Source of the DNA: Bacilli bacterium PM5-9
GTDB lineage: Bacteria > Bacillota_I > Bacilli_A > JAJDGJ01
Direction of reading: 5' to 3'
NCBI GenBank assembly: GCA_029893765.1
Contig: JARXZD010000004.1
Span: 1 to 64,000, forward strand
DNA: 64,000 nucleotides
Shown: piece after piece, positions 46,503-53,622 of the stretch
Layout of the letters: each line of letters begins with the position of its first letter
Numbering within the stretch: the first letter of the stretch is position 1
Notes under the pieces: model-generated
What the model was told of the DNA's origin: nothing
Databases searched by the model: none
Seen by the model: the letters and a program-made list of their open reading frames with translations, nothing else
Program-made: the position numbers and the translations under genes

Positions 46503-47432
46503 TCACTCCTTTATTTTTTCAATAACTCTTAATTTACTTGATTTTGAACGACTGTTTTCACTTAGTTCACTTTCGCTTGGTAAAACAACCTTACTTTTCA
46601 CTAATTTATATTTGATATCTTCTATTCCGCTAATATCTACTAAATCTTTTGGTAATTTAGAAGTTGTATATTCTTTAAAGATGTTTTTACATAATCTATC
46701 TTCAAGTGAATGAAAACTTATTACAACTACTCTTCCACCAACATTTAATGATTCAATTGCCGCAACTAATGCTTTTTCAAATACTTCTAATTCTTTATTA
46801 ACTTCAATTCTGATTGCTTGAAAAGTTTTTTTAGCTGGGTGTCCTTTTTTCTTTAACACTGATTGTGGTAAAGATTTTTTTATTATTTCAACTAATTCAA
46901 ATGTTGTTTCAATTTTTTTGTTTTCTCTATTTTTTTCAATATTTCTTGCGATTTGCTTTGCATATTTTTCTTCACCATAACGACTTATTATTCTTAACAA
47001 ATCATGAAATGAATAATCATTAACTACTTCATAAGCTGATAGTGTTGAGTTTTGATTCATTCTCATATCTAATTTAGCATCAAAGCGATAACTAAATCCT
47101 CTTTCAGGTATATCAAATTGCATTGAGCTAACACCTAAATCAAAGATAACACCATCAACTCCATTAATTCCTAATTCATTTAATGTTTCTTGATAGCTTG
47201 CAAAGTTCTTATTTATTAAAAATACATTATCTTTATTTTCAAAAACATTTTTTGCATTTGAGATTGCTAAATCATCTTGATCAAAACATATCAATCTTCC
47301 ATTATCTAATTTATTATAAATTGCTTGAGAATGTCCTGCTCCACCTAATGTCATATCAACATAAGTGCCACTTGGCTTAATGTTTAAAAGATTAATAGAT
47401 TCTTCTAGCATAACCGAATAATGATTAAACAT
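46503..47432 (-). CDS. rsmH: 16S rRNA (cytosine(1402)-N(4))-methyltransferase
   Basis: RsmH (MraW) methylates N4 of C1402 in 16S rRNA using SAM. The 309 residues begin HYSVMLEESINLLNIKPSGT and contain the SAM loop YVDMTLGGAGHS. FDLGVSSMQFDIPERGFSYR and FQAIRIEVNKELEVFEKAL are also present. VVISFHSLEDRLCKNIFKEY is the family signature. It lies 11 bases after mraZ. The start has AGGAGTTGA upstream. Confidence 0.97.
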   Translation of the reverse strand: MFNHYSVMLEESINLLNIKPSGTYVDMTLGGAGHSQAIYNKLDNGRLICFDQDDLAISNAKNVFENKDNVFLINKNFASYQETLNELGINGVDGVIFDLGVSSMQFDIPERGFSYRFDAKLDMRMNQNSTLSAYEVVNDYSFHDLLRIISRYGEEKYAKQIARNIEKNRENKKIETTFELVEIIKKSLPQSVLKKKGHPAKKTFQAIRIEVNKELEVFEKALVAAIESLNVGGRVVVISFHSLEDRLCKNIFKEYTTSKLPKDLVDISGIEDIKYKLVKSKVVLPSESELSENSRSKSSKLRVIEKIKE

Positions 47433-47443
47433 TGAATCAACTC

Positions 47444-47875
47444 CTATATTTCAAAATCAACTAAATCTTCTGCAATATCTTCAAATGATTCTTCCACACT
47501 TGAGTTATATTCTTGCCATTTATTTTCATCCCAAATTTCAAAGTAGTCGCCTACTCCAACAACAATACATTTTTTTTCTAAACTTGCGATTTTTAATAAG
47601 TGTGTTGGAATATTAATTCTTCCTGTTTTATCAAACTCTAAATCTGCTGCACTTGATAAAACCATCCTAGCATAAGCTCTTGCTTGTTTTTTTGTTGTAG
47701 GCAATGATGATAGCTTAGTTTCGATTTCTTTCCATTTTTCCATTGGATACGCAGAAAGACAACCATCCAAACCACGAGCAACAACTATTTCTTCGCCAAC
47801 TTTATCACGAAATTTAGCTGGAAGAATCATTCTTCCTTTTGCATCAATATTATGATTGTATTGACCAATAAACAT
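47444..47875 (-). CDS. mraZ: Transcriptional regulator MraZ
   Basis: MraZ is the AbrB-fold regulator at the head of division clusters; it binds repeats in its own promoter. The 143 residues hold two MraZ/SpoVT-AbrB units, with NIDAKGRMILPAKFRDKVG in the first (residues about 8-26) and FDKTGRINIPTHLLKIASL in the second. ARMVLSSAADLEFD joins them. I start at ATG 47875 (MFIGQYNHNID); the longer frame begins at a GTG within the last of four 10-base operator-like repeats. The operator lies at 47881-47920. Confidence 0.95.
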   Translation of the reverse strand: MFIGQYNHNIDAKGRMILPAKFRDKVGEEIVVARGLDGCLSAYPMEKWKEIETKLSSLPTTKKQARAYARMVLSSAADLEFDKTGRINIPTHLLKIASLEKKCIVVGVGDYFEIWDENKWQEYNSSVEESFEDIAEDLVDFEI

Positions 47876-47880
47876 TATCA

Positions 47881-47930
47881 CTCACCACTTTCTACCACTT
47901 TCTAACACTTATTACCACAAGTATATCATA
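47881..47930 (-). promoter_or_regulatory. MraZ box (four 10-bp repeats) and -10 element
   Basis: On the minus strand four consecutive decamers occur: TTGTGGTAAT, AAGTGTTAGA, AAGTGGTAGA and AAGTGGTGAG. They share a GTG(G/T)T core at exactly 10-base spacing. They fill the space between a TATGAT -10 element (47925-47930) and the mraZ start. This matches the repeated AAAGTG-type MraZ-binding sites described for MraZ autoregulation in Mollicutes. The last repeat also includes the ribosome binding site. Confidence 0.8.
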
Positions 47931-48004
47931 CATACATATTTTAAGCAACATTTTGCCACAAAAAAAAGTATGGTTTTTGTGTGAAAATATTTATAGTTTT
48001 TAAG

Positions 48005-48037
48005 TAAAAAAAAGTATGGCTATAATAACCACACTCT
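48005..48037 (-). terminator. Terminator of the YciI gene
   Basis: On the minus strand AGTGTGGTTAT and ATAGCCATACT pair (with two G-T pairs), followed by eight T. Confidence 0.75.
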
Positions 48038-48065
48038 TTACAAAATTATTTTATATTTTTTATTT

Positions 48066-48365
48066 TTATAACAAGTAATTATTTTCTTTATTAGCTACTT
48101 GTAAACTATACAATTTATACTTAGCAAACCCTTCTACAACAAGTGGTTCTTGCTTACAAAGCTTATCTGCTTCTTCATATGTATCGGTTTTGAAAATAAA
48201 CATTCCTGCCATATTTGGATAGCCTTTAAACGGACCACAAAGTTCTAATTTACCTTCATCATCTAACTTACTTATATTCTCAACATGTCTCTCAATTATC
48301 TTTTTAGTAATTTTATTATAATTTTTATTTTTTTCTAGCATCATCACATATAAAAAATCTTTCAC
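48066..48365 (-). CDS. YciI family protein
   Basis: The 99-residue protein has the ferredoxin-like YCII fold features: FLYVMMLEKNKNYN at the start, HVENISKLDDEGKLELCGPF with His27, and GMFIFKTDTYEEADKLCKQE, then a C-terminal YKLYSLQV strand. Conserved His and Asp residues suggest an enzyme, but the reaction of most YciI proteins is unknown. It has its own ribosome binding site (GGAGGTAAAAAAG) and terminator and does not seem linked to the division cluster. Confidence 0.85.
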   Translation of the reverse strand: MKDFLYVMMLEKNKNYNKITKKIIERHVENISKLDDEGKLELCGPFKGYPNMAGMFIFKTDTYEEADKLCKQEPLVVEGFAKYKLYSLQVANKENNYLL

Positions 48366-48454
48366 TTTTTTACCTCCAACAATATTTTTTAAATTATATC
48401 ATAATTATAATATTATAAAGTTATTAAACCAATTATTTTTTGTGCCAATCAAAA

Positions 48455-48488
48455 ATAAAAAAAGCATGATATTAAAATCACGCTTTTT
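48455..48488 (-). terminator. Terminator of the yceD-rpmF unit
   Basis: AAAGCGTGAT and ATCATGCTTT pair on the minus strand and are followed by T residues. Confidence 0.85.
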
Positions 48489-48497
48489 AAACTATTT

Positions 48498-48686
48498 TTA
48501 AGCTTCGTCAGTTTCTACTTTAACTACTTCTTTACCACGGTATGATCCACATGTTTTACAAACACGATGAGATAGTTTCATTTCACCACAGTTATCACAT
48601 TTTGCAACACCTGGCATTCCTAACTTAAAATGAGTTCTTCTTCTTCTTTTTACAGCTTTAGATGTTCTTCTAAATGGTACAGCCAT
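48498..48686 (-). CDS. rpmF: 50S ribosomal protein L32
   Basis: The 62-residue protein begins [20 protein letters not shown], as L32 does. It holds the zinc-ribbon CDNCGEM and CKTCGSY with all four cysteines, so it is the zinc-binding (C+) form. It lies 3 bases after the YceD-family gene, the usual pairing. An AAGGAGG ribosome binding site precedes it. Confidence 0.98.
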   Translation of the reverse strand: MAVPFRRTSKAVKRRRRTHFKLGMPGVAKCDNCGEMKLSHRVCKTCGSYRGKEVVKVETDEA

Positions 48687-48689
48687 CTT

Positions 48690-49187
48690 TTAGTCCTCCT
48701 TGTCATTAAACAAATTTTTCAATTTTTCAAATCTTGGATCAATTTTATCTTCATTGTTTTGATGATATTCATCTTCACTAAGTAAACGCCAAGATTTTCC
48801 TTCTTTGTTTATACATTCATTTTTAACAAACTTAGTTGGTGCTTCAACAATAAGTCTTTGCCATGTTAGTTCAAATAAGTCAATATAGTCTGCATCATAA
48901 TTAACAGCTAAATCATAACTTTCATCCATAACATCTTCAATTTTAAATGAAAAGTCATAATCCCCTAATTCATTAGTGTTTGCACATGGTAGAAACATTG
49001 TACCTTTAAAAGTTAAATCAACATTAACTAAATCTTCTTTTAAAAATATTTCACCATCAACTTTAATATCACTGACACCTTTTATGTTGGTTACATTCTT
49101 AAACATTTTTGGATCAAATGTTAGTTTTTCATCAACATGGTGCTTTTGATTAGGCAAAGTTCTAAGCCAACTTATTTTCCATTTCAC
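48690..49187 (-). CDS. yceD: YceD family (DUF177) protein
   Basis: The 165-residue protein belongs to the YceD/DUF177 family, which is linked to 23S rRNA maturation and almost always sits next to rpmF. It contains KVDGEIFLKEDLVNVDLTFK and FLPCANTNELGDYDFSFKIE, with the single conserved Cys, and IDLFELTWQRLIVEAPTKFV. I start at GTG 49187 because a consensus promoter lies at 49216-49244, so the longer frame would begin upstream of the transcript. The protein ends in an acidic, Lys-rich tail. Confidence 0.88.
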   Translation of the reverse strand: MKWKISWLRTLPNQKHHVDEKLTFDPKMFKNVTNIKGVSDIKVDGEIFLKEDLVNVDLTFKGTMFLPCANTNELGDYDFSFKIEDVMDESYDLAVNYDADYIDLFELTWQRLIVEAPTKFVKNECINKEGKSWRLLSEDEYHQNNEDKIDPRFEKLKNLFNDKED

Positions 49188-49215
49188 GATTACACCCACT
49201 TTTTGCAACAATAAT

Positions 49216-49244
49216 ATTATATAGAATTTAGACAATAAAGTCAA
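49216..49244 (-). promoter_or_regulatory. Promoter of yceD-rpmF
   Basis: TTGACT at 49239-49244 and TATAAT at 49216-49221 are separated by 17 bases. It is one of the best promoter matches in the window. Confidence 0.85.
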
Positions 49245-49281
49245 ACACAAATACCTCTAAAACCTTATTTTTCCTTTAGCT

Positions 49282-51861
49282 TTATTTTAATTCAGCAATC
49301 ATAGCACTAATACTATCAAATTTAGCTTGATAATCCTTTAATTTTTCTTTTTCTTCATTAACTTTTTGCTCTGGTGCTTTACTAGTAAATTTTTCATTAT
49401 TTAACATACCTTGAGCTCTATTTATTTCCTTTTGTAGCTTTTCAAGTTCAAGCTCATATTCAGCAATCACTTCATCATTAGTTTTTTCTTCAACCATACT
49501 TAAATCTATCATTACTTTATGACCATCACTTAAAACATATGTTTCTATTCTTGAAGCATCATCTTTAATTCCATAATTAAAATTAGTGATTTTTGTAATG
49601 TAGTCAGAAACATTTGCTAATTCAAAATCTAATTCATAATTAATTTCAATAGCACGTTTAATTGTATAATCTAAACGAATTTCTCTAAATTTAGATATTA
49701 ATTCAATTGCAGTGTTTATCTCTTTATTTTCAAAGTTGTATGCTTCTTTTACCTTTGGATAACTTTCAATAACAATTGTTTCTTTATCAGTTAATGCCAT
49801 AAATATTTCTTCTGTAACAAATGGCATAAATGGATGTAACATTTTTAAAATACATTCTAAAACATATTTTAATACTTGTTTTGTACTGTTAGTTTCAATA
49901 GTAGCTTTTGACATTTCAATATACCATGAGCAATAATCATCCCAAATAAAGCTATACAAAGCATTTCCAACTACTGTGTATTCATATTTATCCATATTAG
50001 TTTCTGCTTCTTGAATTGTTTCATTTAATTTAGATAAAATCCATTTATCAGCAGGATGAAGTTTATCTACATCAATTTCACTTTCATTTAAGTCTTCAAT
50101 ATTCATCATAACGAATTTTGAAGCATTCCAAAGTTTATTAATAAAATTCCATGTTGATTCAATTTTTTCTTCAGAATATCTTAAATCTTGACCTGGGCTA
50201 GATGTAGTAGCTAGAAAATAACGCATTGAATCAGCACCATATTTTTCAATAACATCCATTGGATCAACACCATTACCTAATGATTTAGACATTTTTCTTC
50301 CTTGTGCATCTCTTACTAATCCATGAATTAAAACATCATCAAATGGTTTTTCATCAAGGAAATCTAATCCAGTAAAAATCATTCTTGCTACCCAGAAGAA
50401 AATAATATCATACCCAGTAACAAGTGTATTTGTTGGATAGTATCTTTCTAAATCTGCTGTTTTTTCTGGCCAACCTAAAGTTGAAAATGGCCATAAACCA
50501 CTACTAAACCAAGTATCTAAAACATCTTCATCTTGATGCCAGTTTTCAATATCTTGTGGTGGTTTAGTATCAACATATACTTCATTTGTTTCATTATGAT
50601 ACCATGCAGGAATACGATGTCCCCACCATAATTGACGAGAAATACACCAATCTTCTACATTTTCCATCCATTGTAAGAATGTTTTTTCAAATCTTTCTGG
50701 ATAAAAATCAATAGCATCAGCAGTTTTTTGATAATAAATTGACATTTTTGAAAGTGGACCCATATCAACAAACCATTGCATTGATAATAGAGGTTCAACA
50801 ATAACTCCAGTTCTTTCTGAATGACCTACACTATGAACAATTGGAACCATTCGATCAAATGAACCATCTTCTTTTGCCATTTCAATCATTTTTTTACGAG
50901 CTTCAAAACGATCAAGACCTTGCAATTCACTTGGTACCCACTCATTACTTGCCATTGTAGCATCATCATTCATAATAATTCTAAATGGAATATTATGTCT
51001 TACCCCAACATTGAAGTCATTTGGATCATGAGCTGGTGTTATTTTTACACAACCACTTCCTGTTTCAATAGAAACATATTCATCAGCAATTATTGGAATT
51101 TTTATTTTTGAAACTGGTACTATTACTTCTTTTCCAACTAAATCAATATATCTTTCATCTTTTGGGTTAATAGCAATCGCACCATCACCTAAAATAGTTT
51201 CAGGTCTTGTAGTCATTACTTCTAAATATTTTGAGCTATCATCAGCAAAATAATATTTGAAATAATGTTCATTTCCTTCAATATCAAAATGATTAACTTC
51301 GATATTACTTAGCGCTGTTTTAGCAGCAGGATCCCAATTAATAATTCTTTCACCACGATAAATTAATCCTTTTTTATAGAAATCAACAAATACTTTTGTA
51401 ACAGCATTATATAAACCTTCATCTAAAGTAAAACGTTCTTTACTATAATCAAGAGCAAGTCCTAATTTACCCCATTGTTCACGAATAAAGTTAGCATATT
51501 CTTCTTTCCATTGCCATGATACTTCTAAAAATTTTTCACGACCAATTTCATAACGATCTGTACCCTGTTCACGCAATTTAGCATCTACTTTTGCTTGTGT
51601 AGCAATCCCAGCATGATCCATTCCAGGTAGCCATAAAGTATCATAACCTTGCATTTTTTTGTATCTAATAATAACATCTTGTAATGTTGTATCCCATGCA
51701 TGACCTAAGTGTAATTTACCAGTTACATTTGGTGGTGGAATTACAATACAAAATGGCTCTTTTTCTAAATCATGTTCTTGGAAGTATTTTTTATCTATCC
51801 AATACTTATTTTTGTCTGCTTCAACTTGTTGATGATTATACTTATCATTTAATTTTTTCAT
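49282..51861 (-). CDS. valS: Valyl-tRNA synthetase
   Basis: This class I synthetase charges tRNA-Val. The 859 residues have the HIGH motif in PPPNVTGKLHLGHAWDTT (about residue 47), an editing domain with MTTRPETILGDGAI and CVKITPAHDPNDF, and a KMSKS loop, GRKMSKSLGNGVDP (about 524). The protein ends in a coiled coil rich in Glu and Lys (last 65 residues) that holds tRNA, as usual in bacterial ValRS. I start at ATG 51861, preceded by GAAGGGAAG. The longer frame would start within the terminator of the leader. A T-box with a GUA specifier controls it. Confidence 0.98.
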   Translation of the reverse strand: MKKLNDKYNHQQVEADKNKYWIDKKYFQEHDLEKEPFCIVIPPPNVTGKLHLGHAWDTTLQDVIIRYKKMQGYDTLWLPGMDHAGIATQAKVDAKLREQGTDRYEIGREKFLEVSWQWKEEYANFIREQWGKLGLALDYSKERFTLDEGLYNAVTKVFVDFYKKGLIYRGERIINWDPAAKTALSNIEVNHFDIEGNEHYFKYYFADDSSKYLEVMTTRPETILGDGAIAINPKDERYIDLVGKEVIVPVSKIKIPIIADEYVSIETGSGCVKITPAHDPNDFNVGVRHNIPFRIIMNDDATMASNEWVPSELQGLDRFEARKKMIEMAKEDGSFDRMVPIVHSVGHSERTGVIVEPLLSMQWFVDMGPLSKMSIYYQKTADAIDFYPERFEKTFLQWMENVEDWCISRQLWWGHRIPAWYHNETNEVYVDTKPPQDIENWHQDEDVLDTWFSSGLWPFSTLGWPEKTADLERYYPTNTLVTGYDIIFFWVARMIFTGLDFLDEKPFDDVLIHGLVRDAQGRKMSKSLGNGVDPMDVIEKYGADSMRYFLATTSSPGQDLRYSEEKIESTWNFINKLWNASKFVMMNIEDLNESEIDVDKLHPADKWILSKLNETIQEAETNMDKYEYTVVGNALYSFIWDDYCSWYIEMSKATIETNSTKQVLKYVLECILKMLHPFMPFVTEEIFMALTDKETIVIESYPKVKEAYNFENKEINTAIELISKFREIRLDYTIKRAIEINYELDFELANVSDYITKITNFNYGIKDDASRIETYVLSDGHKVMIDLSMVEEKTNDEVIAEYELELEKLQKEINRAQGMLNNEKFTSKAPEQKVNEEKEKLKDYQAKFDSISAMIAELK

Positions 51862-51889
51862 AATTATCTTCCCTTCTTTATATAATAAA

Positions 51890-52110
51890 AAAACGCCCTT
51901 AAAATTAAGGACGAATAATCGCGGTACCACCTTAGTTCATATTCAAATAAGAATATGCGCTTAAACATTTTAACGCAATGTTTACGAATCAAACTACTAT
52001 TATTTCACTTGATTAACTCCTAGGCTACTTCAAACAACATTTATATACTCTTTCCACCAAATGAGTACTCTCTTTAAAAAAGCGGTTATTTTACTACTCC
52101 TATTCTACGT
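51890..52110 (-). promoter_or_regulatory. T-box riboswitch of valS (valine)
   Basis: The minus-strand leader has the T-box core AAGGTGGTACCGCG at 51920-51933. Stem I contains AAAGAGAGTACTC and TTGGTGGAAAGAG, and the specifier region TGAAGTAGCCTAGGAG contains GTA, a valine codon. The hairpin CCTTAATTTTAAGG, followed by GCG and seven T, is the terminator. Uncharged tRNA-Val should switch valS on. Confidence 0.94.
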
Positions 52111-52117
52111 TTTTTAT

Positions 52118-52146
52118 ATATTACCACTTTGAAAATAAAAATGCAA
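52118..52146 (-). promoter_or_regulatory. Promoter of valS
   Basis: TTGCAT at 52141-52146 and TAATAT at 52118-52123 are separated by 17 bases. The -35 box directly follows the terminator of the preceding secreted-protein gene. Confidence 0.7.
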
Positions 52147-52147
52147 C

Positions 52148-52174
52148 AAAAAAAGAAAAGGCAAACACCTTTTC
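52148..52174 (-). terminator. Terminator of the frameshifted secreted-protein gene
   Basis: GAAAAGG and CCTTTTC flank TGTTTG on the minus strand, followed by seven T. Confidence 0.88.
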
Positions 52175-52190
52175 CCTTTCCCTTTAGGAA

Positions 52191-52630
52191 CTACTTATAA
52201 TACGGATAATAATGTTCATGTGTTAGTTTAAACTTATTTCTAATACCACAAGCTGGGTAATTAATATGTTTATACTTTGTTAATGTACCTGTATTTTTAA
52301 ATTTTACTTTGGAATACTTTTTAGGATTTGCTTTTATTGCCCATCCCGAAGTCCCTCCTTCCTTTGAGACAGTAACAGATACACTACCATATCCATATGT
52401 TGCTCCAAGGCTAACTGTAACTGATGTTTTTTTATTTGAAAAATAGTAAAGCGAAGCTTTTTTCCATGTTTTAAAATCCTTATGTTTACCGCCTATTTTC
52501 GCTCCTTTTATTGTTTTATATTTGTAATAATTTGACCAAAGATTACAATGAAATTCAGACTCGTTAGCATTGATATTATTTGTAAGACCAACAAATAATA
52601 AACATACTAGAATTATTATTTTTTTCTCAT
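52191..52630 (-). pseudogene. Small secreted protein gene, frameshifted in an A7 tract at codons 2-4
   Basis: ATG 52630 has a good ribosome binding site (GGAAGG), but translation stops at codon 5 (M-R-K-K-stop). If the run of seven A at 52619-52625 had eight, the frame would read MRKKIIILVCLLFVGL, then TNNINA. This is a textbook signal peptide. It would continue for about 125 residues, NESEFHCNLWSNYYKYKTIK, with TSVTVSLGATYGYGSVSVTV in the middle, to KLTHEHYYPYYK and TAG at 52191. The rest is open, with sensible composition and a terminator. It may be a phase-variable gene, a recent loss, or rescued by transcriptional slippage. I recognise no family; the alternating Ser-Val stretch suggests a beta structure. 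Confidence 0.75.
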
Positions 52631-52682
52631 AATATAAATTCCTTCCATAATATTAAAAATTATGTTACCTTTCTTATATAGA

Positions 52683-53267
52683 TTATTTTACTTCTAATAC
52701 TAAAGCAATTACCTCCTTTGGTTTTTTTAAATCACTTTTTGTTTTTAAAACCATAATATCTTTTGAAATATATAAAGAGTTTAAAATATAAAATCCAGGT
52801 TTTATATTTAATTTATCTTCATCAGTAATTCTGTTTGTATATTCATCAAATTCAGTATTCTTTTTATATTTAAATTTAAAAGTATTTAGAGCTAATGCTC
52901 CATCTTCAAGAAAGAATGTATTTTTTATTAACTCATTTTCATTTTCAGTTATTGAAAATAAAACATTTAAATCTAAAGCATTAATTCCTTTTTCTTTTAA
53001 TAGTAAATCCTCAATATTTACCACTTTTCCATCCCTATAATGCATAATTTTAATTTGGACTTCATTTTTCACTTGCTCAAAATTTTTCGTCTCATATTTA
53101 GCAAATAAAATGCTATTATATAACAAATTAACATTATTTTCATCTAAATTTTCAGAATTAGCAATAAGTACACTTTCACTAGTGTTTTTAAATGAACATG
53201 CTGATATAAAAGCAATTAATAAAAGCAAAAAAACTTTTTTTATTGTTTTAATTTTACTCACCTCCAT
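52683..53267 (-). CDS. Putative lipoprotein linked to the OPT/PqqD operon
   Basis: The 194-residue protein has the lipoprotein signal KKVFLLLLIAFISACSFK with an ISAC lipobox, so it is likely anchored outside the membrane. The mature part has no recognised family. It is predicted mixed alpha/beta, with segments such as VQIKIMHYRDGKVVNIEDLL and KPGFYILNSLYISKDIMVLK. It is the third gene of a unit with an OPT-family transporter and a PqqD-like protein, overlapping the latter by 14 bases. The start is uncertain. The ATG has no clear ribosome binding site of its own and lies within GGAGGTGA, so coupling to the upstream gene, or a later non-ATG start, is likely. It may capture the transported peptide; that is inference. 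Confidence 0.7.
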   Translation of the reverse strand: MEVSKIKTIKKVFLLLLIAFISACSFKNTSESVLIANSENLDENNVNLLYNSILFAKYETKNFEQVKNEVQIKIMHYRDGKVVNIEDLLLKEKGINALDLNVLFSITENENELIKNTFFLEDGALALNTFKFKYKKNTEFDEYTNRITDEDKLNIKPGFYILNSLYISKDIMVLKTKSDLKKPKEVIALVLEVK

Positions 53268-53622
53268 TTTTTGATATATACTTTGAATTTACCTCAATAT
53301 GATTTAAAAACAACAATAACTTCTCATATAATGGATGAGCTTGTTCTTTAAATTTTTCATCAACTAGCTCTCCGATTTCTTTAATTGTTCTTTTGCCATC
53401 AATTAAATTAAAAACAAAACTTGATTTTTCATCTAATTCTATTTTTTTATATTCAGGTATTTTCGCTTTTAAACGACGAAAGAATTTTTGAATTTTATGA
53501 TCTTGTTTGATTAAAATAGTTACTATCCCTTGATCGTTTGTTTCATATTCTAAATCATCATTAATAACATAGACAATATTTAAAACATCGTCATTTGTTT
53601 TAATTGTTTCTTGTTTTTTCAT
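53254..53622 (-). CDS. PqqD-like (RRE-type) small protein
   Basis: The 122-residue protein has the PqqD pattern in its second half: SSFVFNLIDGKRTIKEIGEL, then VDEKF and YEKLLLFLNHIEVNS. It corresponds to the winged-helix RiPP recognition element with the F-x-L-x-DG-x-x-T-x-x-E-I signature. The N-terminal half is charged (IVTILIKQDHKIQKFFRRLK). PqqD domains bind leader peptides for radical-SAM and other modifying enzymes. No such enzyme or precursor peptide is nearby. It lies between an OPT-family transporter (stop and start share one base) and a lipoprotein gene, so it may bind a peptide handled by the transporter. Confidence 0.75.
   Translation of the reverse strand: MKKQETIKTNDDVLNIVYVINDDLEYETNDQGIVTILIKQDHKIQKFFRRLKAKIPEYKKIELDEKSSFVFNLIDGKRTIKEIGELVDEKFKEQAHPLYEKLLLFLNHIEVNSKYISKNGGE

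Noticed and set aside
49261-49285. Terminator after valS
   Set aside because: The sequence between valS and the yceD promoter offers no complementary arms with a T-run, so no terminator is called there.
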